Assembly (NCBI GenBank): GCA_035361955.1
Contig: DAOSDC010000001.1
Span: 62,001-126,000 of the forward strand
Source of the DNA: UBA6120 sp035361955
GTDB lineage: Bacteria > Bacillota_I > Bacilli_A > RFN20 > CAG-826
Direction of reading: 5' to 3'
DNA length: 64,000 bases
Both the position numbers and the translations under genes were made by a program. Below the pieces are notes generated by a model. It was not told the DNA's origin. It was given only the letters and a program-made list of their open reading frames with translations, and did not search any database. This document shows positions 44,513-52,290 of this stretch, piece after piece. Position 1 is the first letter of the stretch. Every line of letters begins with the position of its first letter.

Positions 44513-46093
44513 TTATTTGGCGGTCTCTACAGCGCGGTATTCGCGTATGACGGAAACCTTGATTTGACCAGGATAGGTCATCTCGGACTCGATTTGTTCA
44601 CGGATGTCGCGCGCGAGTTTGTAAGCGGCGGCGTCATCAATCCGTTCGGGAATAACCATCACGCGCACTTCGCGGCCCGATTGCATCGCATAGCTTTGAG
44701 CGACGCCTTCATGCGCCTTGCAAATCTTCTCGAGTTGTTCCAATCGCTTGATGTAGTTTTCAAGCGTTTCGCTGCGGGCACCGGGACGGGCGGCCGAAAG
44801 CGTATCGGCGGCAATCACGAGATTGGATATCACGTATTTGACGTCAACGTCGCCATGATGGCTTTCAATTGCGTTGATGACGACATCGGGTTCACCATAC
44901 TTTTTAGCGAAGCGAGCCCCGAGTTCAACGTGGCTGCCTTCCATTTCAAAGTCGATTGCTTTGCCAATGTCATGGAGCAAACCGGCACGTTTGGCTAACG
45001 TTTGATCAAGACCGAGTTCGGCGGCCATGATTCCTGTTAGTTTGGCGACTTCGATAATGTGGTCATAGGCGTTTTGGCCATAGCTAGTCCGGTAACGCAT
45101 GCGGCCGACAAGTGTCAGTAATTCGGGGTGGATACTCGGCAATCCAAGGCGGAACGCCGCTTCTTTGCCGGCGACCTTGATCGTTTCATCGACTTCTTTT
45201 TTGGCCTTTTCGACGACTTCTTCAATCCGGCTCGGTTGAATGCGACCGTCTTTGATAAGCGTTTCTAACGTCTTTTTGGCGATTTCGCGTCGGATTGGAT
45301 CAAAACAGCTGACGGTGATCACTTCTGGGGTATCGTCGATTATCAAATCAACGCCTAATAGTTGTTCGAGACTACGAATATTTCTTCCTTCACGGCCGAT
45401 AATCCGACCTTTCATTTCGTCATTTGGAAGGGCGACGACGCTGACGGTTCGCTCCGTCGTAAATTCTTGAGCATAGCGATTAATCGTGATGCCAAGAATC
45501 TCTTGAGCTTGTTGAAGTGCTGTGTCTTTGGCTTCGTCTTCTTTGTTTTTAATGAAGGTGGCAATCTCTTTACTTAGTTTGCTCTCGACGCGCGCCATGA
45601 TTTCGGCTTTCGCTTCGTTGATTGACATTTGCGACACTTTTTCAAGTTCACTGATGATTGAATCGAGTTTTTCTTGGAGTATTTTTTCTTTCTTTTCGAG
45701 TTCGCGGCCCCGTTGTGATAAGGCCTCGGCTTTTTCCTCAAGAATGTTTTCTTTGCCGATTAAGGCAACGTCGCGGCGATCGATGCTTTGTTCGCGTTGC
45801 AACAATTTGTTTTCGGAGGCGGCGACTTCGGATTTTCGTTCTTTGATTTCGCGCTCGGCTTCCTGCTTCATCTCATAGGCCATTTGTTTGGCGTCAAGTT
45901 GACTGTTTTTAATGAGGTGCTCGCTGCGGATTTCGGCGTCGCGGATAATCTTGGCGGCTTGCTTCATCGCCCGTTTGGCTTTGAAGAAAGGCACCAAGGC
46001 GTAGATGGCTAATCCAGCGCCGATGCCGACGAAAAGCGCGATAATTATGAGGGAAACCGCGAGTCCGGCTTCCATGGCATAGACTACTAACAT
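44513..46093 (-). CDS. rny: ribonuclease Y
   Basis: The 526-residue protein has an N-terminal membrane helix (about 9-33), a long coiled coil (about 35-200), and a KH domain (GRIIGREGRNIRSLEQLLG). The HD domain contains LLHDIGKAIDFE. This is the main initiator of mRNA decay in Bacillota, tethered to the membrane. AAAGGA precedes the ATG. The 267-base region upstream contains two tandem inverted repeats and a perfect 12-base palindrome, but no clear promoter. Confidence 0.97.
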   Translation of the reverse strand: MLVVYAMEAGLAVSLIIIALFVGIGAGLAIYALVPFFKAKRAMKQAAKIIRDAEIRSEHLIKNSQLDAKQMAYEMKQEAEREIKERKSEVAASENKLLQREQSIDRRDVALIGKENILEEKAEALSQRGRELEKKEKILQEKLDSIISELEKVSQMSINEAKAEIMARVESKLSKEIATFIKNKEDEAKDTALQQAQEILGITINRYAQEFTTERTVSVVALPNDEMKGRIIGREGRNIRSLEQLLGVDLIIDDTPEVITVSCFDPIRREIAKKTLETLIKDGRIQPSRIEEVVEKAKKEVDETIKVAGKEAAFRLGLPSIHPELLTLVGRMRYRTSYGQNAYDHIIEVAKLTGIMAAELGLDQTLAKRAGLLHDIGKAIDFEMEGSHVELGARFAKKYGEPDVVINAIESHHGDVDVKYVISNLVIAADTLSAARPGARSETLENYIKRLEQLEKICKAHEGVAQSYAMQSGREVRVMVIPERIDDAAAYKLARDIREQIESEMTYPGQIKVSVIREYRAVETAK

Positions 46094-46190
46094 AATTATT
46101 TCCTTTCGTGGTTAGTTTTTTGGTCAATGTTATTAGGACCAGAACCGATAAATACAATAAAAATGGCTGGGCCACTTTACCCAAAAACCG

Positions 46191-46202
46191 TTTCGCGCGA
46201 AA
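46191..46202. promoter_or_regulatory. 12-base perfect palindrome upstream of rny
   Basis: TTTCGCGCGAAA lies in the rny leader region, about 100 bases before the start codon. It could be an operator or part of an RNA hairpin; no regulator is known. Confidence 0.25.
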
Positions 46203-46272
46203 GGCGAATAACCTTAGTATGTATCACAAGCTGGGCTTGAAATAATGGAAGCGATCTTTGGATTTATGTGAA

Positions 46273-46300
46273 GTATCTATTGATACGCTAATATTTTAGC
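46273..46300. repeat. two abutting 14-base inverted repeats upstream of rny
   Basis: GTATC-TATT-GATAC (46273-46286) is immediately followed by GCTAA-TATT-TTAGC (46287-46300). Both have 5-base arms and the same 4-base centre. They lie between the terminator of the preceding operon and rny, so they might be protein sites or mRNA hairpins. Confidence 0.4.
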
Positions 46301-46302
46301 AA

Positions 46303-46337
46303 AATAAAAGGCCGAATACCACAAATAATATTCGGCC
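46303..46337 (-). terminator. terminator after the DUF1700-DUF4097 operon
   Basis: GGCCGAATA (46310-46318) pairs with TATTCGGCC (46329-46337) across a 10-base loop, followed on the minus strand by TTTTATTTT. Confidence 0.85.
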
Positions 46338-46360
46338 ATTGACACTTTTAAAATGACATT

Positions 46361-47254
46361 TTAACCGAGGAAATTGAGACGAATATCACCATTTGAAGTG
46401 GCGAGGCGAATCTTGTTGCTCAAACCTGTATTGTAGGCGTTTGTGCTTACTTTTGAGCCATTGAGATAGTAGTTGCCATTGGTCGTTTCCATATTGACGC
46501 GGTAGTTGGCCAATGTTCCAGGCAGCGTTGCTTCGATGTCGCCGTTAGAAGAGATTAATTCCAAATCATCTGTTACCAAATTAGTCACGACAATATTACC
46601 ATTACTCGTACGCGAATAAATTTCGGGAGCCGAGACATCGTCGTAAACAATCCGGCCATTGCTCGTCCGCAATGTGATCTCCTCAAGGGCTGTCACATCA
46701 TCAAGTTCCAATCTTCCGTTTGATGTCTCGCCAGTCAGCGTTTGGCACTCAAGTACCGCATCGAGTTTGATAGCCCCATTGGATGAGTGCAAAGATAGGT
46801 TACCGATGGATCCGATATCGGTCAAACTAATGGCTCCATTGCTTGTTCTGGCGGACAAATCAAGTGTCGATGTGGTGGGAATGTATACTTCAACCATGAA
46901 AATTTCGGGATTGCGAAACATCGCCCACCCCCACATGTGCACGAATGGATCGACGTCACTAGTCATGCTAAGCGTCGTACCAACCAATTCAACATCAATC
47001 CGGTCGTGATCGGCGACGTAGTAATGTAGTTCAACCGTTGCCGCTTCATGGGTAAACACATTAATGCTGCGATTCGATAAATCAAGTTCAAGCTGTTCAA
47101 CTAGAGCGATTTCTTCAACATGAGGATCCGCCGCTTCATAATCTTCAATGCGTACCATCGGCATCATCGGTTCGCCCGAAATGATGGAACCGGTCACGGC
47201 ACTGACAAGACCCCCACCAAGAATAATCGCACCGACGAGGATAAGCTTATTCAT
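46361..47254 (-). CDS. DUF4097-family beta-repeat protein, membrane-anchored
   Basis: The 297-residue protein has an N-terminal hydrophobic segment (about 4-24). A right-handed beta-repeat domain follows, with at least seven TSNG/SSNG motifs spaced about 20 residues apart (TSNGAISL, SSNGAIKL, TSNGRLEL, TSNGRIVY, TSNGNIVV, SSNGDIEA, TSNGDIRL), the hallmark of DUF4097. Such proteins sit at the envelope and are paired with DUF1700 partners, often in stress-responsive operons. The start overlaps the end of the DUF1700 gene by 8 bases. Confidence 0.87.
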   Translation of the reverse strand: MNKLILVGAIILGGGLVSAVTGSIISGEPMMPMVRIEDYEAADPHVEEIALVEQLELDLSNRSINVFTHEAATVELHYYVADHDRIDVELVGTTLSMTSDVDPFVHMWGWAMFRNPEIFMVEVYIPTTSTLDLSARTSNGAISLTDIGSIGNLSLHSSNGAIKLDAVLECQTLTGETSNGRLELDDVTALEEITLRTSNGRIVYDDVSAPEIYSRTSNGNIVVTNLVTDDLELISSNGDIEATLPGTLANYRVNMETTNGNYYLNGSKVSTNAYNTGLSNKIRLATSNGDIRLNFLG

Positions 47255-47774
47255 GTGAAGGCCCTCCTTTGTTAGGGATTATCGCTTGATTTAGTTTTTT
47301 AACCAGGCAGTTGAAATTTCCACGTGATTTTGTCAAATATCCGATTAAAATGACCCAAATGCCGGCCCCAATCAGCATTTGCCCGATATAAAGGGCATAA
47401 GCCGCCTGGGAAACACTGGCGTTTTGGATTAGTTTGGTAATTCCAAAAACGAAGTACGACAAGCCAAATGAGAACAAGCCGAACATCAAAAAACCAATGG
47501 CGACTGCAATCACAATCGCGAGTAAATACACGAGCGATTTCTTAAGCTGCGTCGCGGTTGTTGAGGATTGGTCAGGCACAATTTGTTCGTTTCGCAGTTT
47601 TGCCACAATCGTATCAATCGATCCGAGTCCGGCGACAAACGCGGTTTCTTCGATTCCGAGCTGTTTGGCATCTTCGAATAATCGACGATATTTGATTAAG
47701 GTTTGTTCACGTTTCTTTGGCGACAAAAAATCGAGTCGTTGGGCTAATTGCTGAATAAATTCAGTAAAAGTCAT
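47247..47774 (-). CDS. DUF1700 (HAAS domain) membrane protein
   Basis: The 175-residue protein has an N-terminal helical HAAS domain (FIQQLAQRLDFLSPKKREQTL, residues about 5-60, with the characteristic YRRLFEDA) and two to three membrane helices. HAAS proteins commonly occur with a PadR-type repressor gene and a DUF4097 gene as a small signalling operon. The DUF4097 gene follows, but no PadR gene is adjacent. An inverted repeat overlaps its promoter. Confidence 0.82.
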   Translation of the reverse strand: MTFTEFIQQLAQRLDFLSPKKREQTLIKYRRLFEDAKQLGIEETAFVAGLGSIDTIVAKLRNEQIVPDQSSTTATQLKKSLVYLLAIVIAVAIGFLMFGLFSFGLSYFVFGITKLIQNASVSQAAYALYIGQMLIGAGIWVILIGYLTKSRGNFNCLVKKLNQAIIPNKGGPSHE

Positions 47775-47800
47775 AGCATCACATCCGTTTCCAGTAGCAC

Positions 47801-47828
47801 ATTATCATAACTTATACATAAATGTATA
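47801..47828 (-). promoter_or_regulatory. promoter with overlapping inverted repeat, DUF1700-DUF4097 operon
   Basis: On the minus strand TATACA (47828-47823), 16-base spacer, GATAAT (47806-47801). The perfect inverted repeat TATACAT-AA-ATGTATA (47813-47828) covers the -35 and half of the spacer, so a bound protein should repress. Confidence 0.5.
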
Positions 47829-47841
47829 TAGTAGTAAGCAT

Positions 47842-47870
47842 AAAAAAACCACCGATTCTGTCGATGGTTT
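47842..47870 (-). terminator. terminator of the 47881-48483 gene
   Basis: AAACCACCGA (47846-47855) and TCGATGGTTT (47861-47870), 10 pairs with one G-U, 5-base loop, then T7 on the minus strand. Confidence 0.9.
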
Positions 47871-47880
47871 CAATCAATCC

Positions 47881-48483
47881 TTATTTGTTTATGATTTCCA
47901 CGGTTTGTAAATACGGATTGTTTTCGGTATTGACTTCGTGGACTTCCTTGGTCGACATCTCACTATAGTAATAGTTGGTGTATCCTTCCGCCAACCATGG
48001 CTTGATAAGGCTGAATTCGTAGTGATAGGCGATGAACTTTGATTCGGTGAAAAAGTAGGAAATCAGTCGGATGTGGGAAGTACGTTTCTTTTCGTCATCA
48101 CCCTCACGCGACAGGATTTCGATATCTTTGTATTTAGTGGATTCGGTAAATGAATAATAACGAACCGTTTGCAACACATCGCTTTTCAGCGGTGTGATTT
48201 TAAGTTGATCAAGCGCGAGTTTCTCAAACATGACCACGCCATCGCGCACTTGCTTGTCAATATAACTATCTTTGATACGGCAACGCAACGGGAAAAACGC
48301 CCCAAACGAAACTCCTAATAGCAACAAAATACCACCGAGGACATAGCCAAGATAAGTTGGCGTCAACATGCCTGAAAAGCTTGCGTAGATCGCACCCCCA
48401 GCGATGAGTAAGAAAAGCAACAGCCACCAAAAATTGTATTTGCGGGGATTTTTGAAATACAAATAATTGCGTTGATAATTCAT
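47881..48483 (-). CDS. two-helix membrane protein of unknown function
   Basis: The family is not recognised. The 200-residue product has two membrane helices near the N-terminus (about 19-36 and 43-65) and a soluble C-terminal part of about 135 residues rich in strands and aromatic residues (YYSFTES, YFFTESKFIAYHYEF). This layout resembles small bacterial PH-like membrane proteins, but that is only an impression. AAGAGG precedes the ATG. It is monocistronic with its own terminator and follows recA. Confidence 0.75.
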   Translation of the reverse strand: MNYQRNYLYFKNPRKYNFWWLLLFLLIAGGAIYASFSGMLTPTYLGYVLGGILLLLGVSFGAFFPLRCRIKDSYIDKQVRDGVVMFEKLALDQLKITPLKSDVLQTVRYYSFTESTKYKDIEILSREGDDEKKRTSHIRLISYFFTESKFIAYHYEFSLIKPWLAEGYTNYYYSEMSTKEVHEVNTENNPYLQTVEIINK

Positions 48484-48540
48484 GTTTAATCCTCTTTGGT
48501 AATTTTAGCACGGATCAATCAACGTTTTAATAATTCGCAC

Positions 48541-48563
48541 AAAAAAAGGAGCCGGCAGGCTCC
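48541..48563 (-). terminator. recA terminator
   Basis: GGAGCC (48548-48553), loop GGCA, GGCTCC (48558-48563), followed on the minus strand by CTTTTTTT. Confidence 0.9.
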
Positions 48564-48571
48564 AATTTGTT

Positions 48572-49570
48572 CTAGGCGACGATTCCTGTCTTTATCTTCG
48601 TGGATAAATCGAGGAATAATTCAGGATTGTCTTTTAAAAACTGCTTGGCCGTTTCCCGACCTTGACCAATCCGTGTTCCATCGACTTCGTACCAAGAACC
48701 CATTTTCTTAATAAGGCCTAACTCGACTGCTAAGTCTAGCACCTCTCCGGTTTTAGCAAATCCTTCACCGAATATCAAATCGACCTTGCACGATTTGAAT
48801 GGCGGGGCAACTTTATTTTTAACGATTTTGATGTTGACGGTGTTGCCAACGATTTGATCGCCGTTTTTAATCGCTTCGGCGCGACGGATGTCAATGCGCA
48901 CGGTCGCGTAAAACTTCAAAGCACGGCCACCGCTAGTCACTTCGGGATTACCATACATGATGCCAACTTTTTCACGCAGTTGATTAATGAAAATGACGGT
49001 GCAGCTCGATTTATTCAAAACACCAGCGAGTTTGCGCATCGCCTTTGACATCAAACGAGCTTGTAAGCCTACTTGCGTGTCGGCCATGACTCCGTCAAGC
49101 TCAGCTTGTGGCACTAATGCCGCCACGCTATCGACGATGATGATGTCGATGGCTGATGAATGCGCGAGCATCTCCACGATTTCAAGTGCTTGTTCGCCAT
49201 TATCAGGTTGCGAAAGAATCAATTCATCGATTTTGACGCCTAATTTCTTGGCGTACACCGGATCGATCGCATGTTCGGCATCGACAAACGCCGCCCGTCC
49301 GCCCCGCGCTTGCGCTTCGGCGATGGCGTGAAGCGCCAATGTCGTTTTGCCACTGCTTTCTGGACCGAATATTTCAATGATGCGTCCTTTGGGATAACCT
49401 CCGACGCCTAGCGCCAAATCAAGCGCCAATGAACCGGAGGGAATCGTATCGATATCGGTATTCGGACGTTCGCCCAATTTCATAATCGATCCTTTTCCAT
49501 ACATTTTTTCAATTGCGCGTAGCGCTTCTTCCAACGCAGCGTCTTTTTGATTGACAGTTTCTTTTGCCAT
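48572..49570 (-). CDS. recA: recombinase RecA
   Basis: Strand-exchange ATPase for homologous recombination and repair. The 332-residue protein has Walker A GPESSGKTTLALH, LIFGEGFAKTGEVLDLAVELG, and INQLREKVGIMYGNPE with loop L2 following. Length is slightly short, lacking a long acidic tail. GAAAGG lies about 12 bases before the ATG. It follows cinA by 53 bases as in Bacillus. I see no LexA-type operator in the gap. Confidence 0.98.
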   Translation of the reverse strand: MAKETVNQKDAALEEALRAIEKMYGKGSIMKLGERPNTDIDTIPSGSLALDLALGVGGYPKGRIIEIFGPESSGKTTLALHAIAEAQARGGRAAFVDAEHAIDPVYAKKLGVKIDELILSQPDNGEQALEIVEMLAHSSAIDIIIVDSVAALVPQAELDGVMADTQVGLQARLMSKAMRKLAGVLNKSSCTVIFINQLREKVGIMYGNPEVTSGGRALKFYATVRIDIRRAEAIKNGDQIVGNTVNIKIVKNKVAPPFKSCKVDLIFGEGFAKTGEVLDLAVELGLIKKMGSWYEVDGTRIGQGRETAKQFLKDNPELFLDLSTKIKTGIVA

Positions 49571-49623
49571 ATTGTTTAAATACCTTTCATGTATTAATAG
49601 TCACTTTAATTGTAGTTTGGCGA

Positions 49624-50097
49624 TTAGCAACCAATTTTTAGCGCATGAATTATTTCTAATAAAGCGGCGTTGACGGCTTGGCGACGAATTTGTGTTCTCG
49701 TGCCGCTGACCATGAATTTCTTGACACACACTTCATGGGGCGTGGCGATAGCAAGGTAAAATAAGCCGATTGGCTTGTTTTCAATTGCGGTGGGACCCGC
49801 ATTTCCAGTTAATGCCACACATAAGTCGACGTTAAGGCGATAACGACCAAGTTTAGCCATCTCATGAGCGGCTGCTTCGGAAATAGCGCCATGCTTTTCC
49901 AACAAAGTCCGCGATATCGTCAATAGCTTCTCTTTTTCTTCGTTTGTGTAGGTCACCAAACCACCCTTGATGACTTTAGATGCGCCACTGACCGAAGTAA
50001 GGGCAGCAGTCAGTGCGCCACCGGTGATGCTTTCGACGGTGCCAATCGTTTTTCCGAGTTCGTTCGCCAGCTTAAGAAGCGTTTTTACTTCACGCAT
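49624..50097 (-). CDS. CinA C-terminal domain protein (NMN amidohydrolase type)
   Basis: The 157-residue protein corresponds only to the C-terminal (PncC-like) domain of CinA: GTVESITGGALTAALTSVSGASKV and VALTGNAGPT. The MoeA-like N-terminal domain present in Bacillus CinA is missing, as in E. coli PncC. It probably deamidates nicotinamide mononucleotide for NAD recycling. Start overlaps the pgsA stop by 8 bases, and its position before recA matches cinA. Confidence 0.9.
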   Translation of the reverse strand: MREVKTLLKLANELGKTIGTVESITGGALTAALTSVSGASKVIKGGLVTYTNEEKEKLLTISRTLLEKHGAISEAAAHEMAKLGRYRLNVDLCVALTGNAGPTAIENKPIGLFYLAIATPHEVCVKKFMVSGTRTQIRRQAVNAALLEIIHALKIGC

Positions 50098-50710
50098 TGT
50101 CTTGAAACACCCGTTTGTTTTGGATGATATAAATCACGCCCGACGCCAATGACAACAAAGCGGCAAGGTAGACAAGCAAGTCGGTGACTGTCAAATATTG
50201 TGGCAGCCCCAAAAATGAAAACGGCCAATCGTTTAAAAATAAAAACGTGACGGCAATCATCTGAGCGACCGTTTTCAATTTTCCAAAAATATTCGCGGCG
50301 ACGACGACTTTTTTGCCACTGGCTACGAGTCGCATCGCGTCGACGATTAAATCGCGAGCAATGAAAATAATCACAATTAGTGGCATGACCACGATTTGGC
50401 TAGATGCGGCGTAAACGGGCCGAATCATCAAGAAAATCAAACTGGCATCGACTAATACCTTATCGGCAACCGGATCCATGAATTTGCCAAAATCAGTCAC
50501 CAAATTAAATTTTCTGGCGATGTATCCATCAAGGAAATCCGAAAAACTGGCAATCAAAAAAATGATGCCACCAATCAAATAGATGAGGTTAATATCGCCC
50601 GAAATAATTGGAATACTAATGCCAAAGTTAGTGTAAGGGAACGCCAATAACACGATGAGGATGCCCACCATAACGACGCGACCAATCGTAATTTTGTTTG
50701 GTAAATTCAT
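50090..50710 (-). CDS. pgsA: CDP-diacylglycerol-glycerol-3-phosphate phosphatidyltransferase
   Basis: Makes phosphatidylglycerol phosphate in the membrane. The ATG at 50710 (MNLPNKITIGR) is the family's usual start; a longer frame to 50761 would run into rnpB. The 206-residue protein shows the CDP-alcohol phosphotransferase motif DGYIARKFNLVTDFGKFMDP, then D after VA, and about five helices. The ribosome site is weak (AAGAAAG). It starts 20 bases after the 3' end of rnpB with no terminator between them. Confidence 0.94.
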   Translation of the reverse strand: MNLPNKITIGRVVMVGILIVLLAFPYTNFGISIPIISGDINLIYLIGGIIFLIASFSDFLDGYIARKFNLVTDFGKFMDPVADKVLVDASLIFLMIRPVYAASSQIVVMPLIVIIFIARDLIVDAMRLVASGKKVVVAANIFGKLKTVAQMIAVTFLFLNDWPFSFLGLPQYLTVTDLLVYLAALLSLASGVIYIIQNKRVFQDNA

Positions 50711-50730
50711 ATCGTTGCTTTCTTTGTTGA

Positions 50731-51074
50731 GTAGCCGACCCTGTAAGCCATGTTCTGTCATTGGATGATTATTTATCTATGCATTGCATGCGTTGGGCGA
50801 TTCGATTCTCGCCATACACTTCCCCTACCAAATTTGGGTTTCTCGCTTGTGGGGTTTACCGCGTTCCATTCTAGGGTTTCCCACTAGACTACGTCACTGT
50901 GGCACTTTCAGGTGCGCCGCCATGTCTTGCGATTTAGGCCTTGCACCGCCGTTATATGCTCCCATATACCTAACGTTATTTTTTCCGTTAGCACAATCAC
51001 TACGGGCATCACAGCCCGTGCGAGCATGGACTTTCCTCTGGCCGAAGCCAGCAATCATCCGGGTCGGCGACTAC
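50731..51074 (-). ncRNA. rnpB: RNase P RNA, Bacillus (B) type
   Basis: Catalytic RNA for tRNA 5'-end maturation. On the minus strand the 5' core GAGGAAAGTCCATGCTCGCA and the 3' core ACAGAACATGGCTTACAG are near-exact. The B-type stretch around GGTAAACCCC, GCGAGAAACCC and AAATTTGGTAGGGGAA is present. Ends are set by the P1 helix: GCCGACCC (51068-51061) against GGGTCGGC (50741-50734). At about 344 bases it is shorter than the 400-base Bacillus RNA. Its first bases overlap the stop codon of gpsB, an arrangement like the Bacillus gpsB-rnpB neighbourhood. Confidence 0.96.
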
Positions 51075-51439
51075 TTCACTTTGTTCGGATCTTGTCCGAG
51101 TTTGTACAGCGCTTTTTCAAGCGCGCTGATGCGCCGGTGTAATTCGAGGTTGTTTTGGTTAATCGTTACCGTGTCATTTTTGGATAAACCGGCGAATTTA
51201 TCCTTGAGCACCGCGAGTTCGATTTCGAGTTCTTGATTCCGATTTTTGAGTTGGTCGTACTGATCGCCAGCTTTTAGTAAAGCCGGTAGTTCGTTATTGA
51301 CAAATGCTTCATAACGGCGAAACTCTTCCAGCACGCAATCGAGAAACTCATCGACCTGTTGCGCATCATAGCCACGCGTGTCGGCAGCGAATTTCTTGGT
51401 TAATATTTGTTCGCTCGTCAATCCCAACCGATAATCCAT
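51071..51439 (-). CDS. gpsB: GpsB/DivIVA-family cell-cycle protein
   Basis: The 122-residue protein starts with the DivIVA/GpsB lipid-binding motif LTSEQILTKKFAADTRGYDA, then VDEFLDCVLEEFRRYEAF. A coiled coil and a short C-terminal helix pair (ELHRRISALEKALYKLG) resembling the GpsB C-terminus follow. GpsB usually coordinates peptidoglycan synthases at the division site. Location next to rnpB supports GpsB over DivIVA. GAGG precedes the ATG; a strong promoter lies upstream. Confidence 0.85.
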   Translation of the reverse strand: MDYRLGLTSEQILTKKFAADTRGYDAQQVDEFLDCVLEEFRRYEAFVNNELPALLKAGDQYDQLKNRNQELEIELAVLKDKFAGLSKNDTVTINQNNLELHRRISALEKALYKLGQDPNKVK

Positions 51440-51458
51440 TGCTTAACCTCGAATTGAT

Positions 51459-51487
51459 ATTATATATCAAGATGTGTGTCTTTACAA
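51459..51487 (-). promoter_or_regulatory. promoter of gpsB-rnpB
   Basis: On the minus strand TTGTAA (51487-51482), 17-base spacer, TATAAT (51464-51459), about 20 bases before the gpsB start. It probably also drives rnpB. Confidence 0.7.
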
Positions 51488-51541
51488 TTTTTGGTGATGG
51501 TCAAGCCAGGGAAAAAACAGACATGCACCACTATTAATAAG

Positions 51542-51550
51542 TGCTATACT
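51542..51550 (+). promoter_or_regulatory. extended -10 promoter of the exonuclease-recU pair
   Basis: TGCTATACT ends 14 bases before the ATG at 51565, so the leader would be about 8 bases with no Shine-Dalgarno. No -35 is evident. Confidence 0.5.
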
Positions 51551-51564
51551 AATCACGATAAATT

Positions 51565-52290
51565 ATGAAAACAATCATTAAGCAAATCCATCATCGTAGG
51601 CATTTGTTGTTTCTTGACCTAGAAGGAACGCAGTTCTCCCATGAGATGATTGCTTTTGGCGCCATCAAAACGACCTTAAAACCAGATGGCTCGATCGCTC
51701 GCACTTACAAAGGCATTAAACGTTATGTGAAACCTAAAAATACGATTGGTAACTTTGTAACCAAATTGACGGGGATCACCAAAGAGATGTTGGCCGAACA
51801 AGGCATTACTTATGCCCAAGCGCTTACCGATATCAAGAACTACTGCGGACCCCATTTTTCTAAGATGGCGTTTGTGACGTTTGGAACCCATGATGTGCGC
51901 ATATTCATGCAATCGTTAGTTTATTCGCCTAATGCCGATGAGGCCGTGGCCAAGCATATCGCCAAACATCACCTTGACATGTCGTCGCTTTTAGGACAAT
52001 TCATTCGTGATGATAAGAACAATCCTTTGTCACTTGCTAACTATTTAAAAGTTTTCGGACGTCAATTTGAAGGAACGTCGCACGATCCGCTTGACGACGC
52101 CAAGAATTTAATCGCAATCTATAAAGATTGTTTTGTGAAAAAAGACATCATTTTTGATGAATATCTGAAAGTTTTGGCTCAAATGAGACATTTGCCAGAA
52201 CCGCTGACAAAAACGCTTAACGCTCTGCTATCGGGAGAAAGCGTGTCCGCTGAAGAATTCCGCAATTACGTAAAGGATTACCTAGGATGA
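51565..52290 (+). CDS. DEDDh-type 3'-5' exonuclease domain protein
   Basis: The 241-residue protein has the DnaQ/RNase T fold motifs: FLDLEGTQFS (Exo I, DxE), a middle region with FGTHDVRIF (Exo II-like Asp) and TSHDPLDDAKNL (Exo III, HxxxxD). It probably degrades single-stranded DNA or RNA ends in the cytoplasm. No ribosome site is visible, consistent with a leaderless mRNA. Its stop overlaps the recU start by 4 bases (ATGA), suggesting linked function. A specific substrate cannot be assigned. Confidence 0.8.
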   Translation: MKTIIKQIHHRRHLLFLDLEGTQFSHEMIAFGAIKTTLKPDGSIARTYKGIKRYVKPKNTIGNFVTKLTGITKEMLAEQGITYAQALTDIKNYCGPHFSKMAFVTFGTHDVRIFMQSLVYSPNADEAVAKHIAKHHLDMSSLLGQFIRDDKNNPLSLANYLKVFGRQFEGTSHDPLDDAKNLIAIYKDCFVKKDIIFDEYLKVLAQMRHLPEPLTKTLNALLSGESVSAEEFRNYVKDYLG

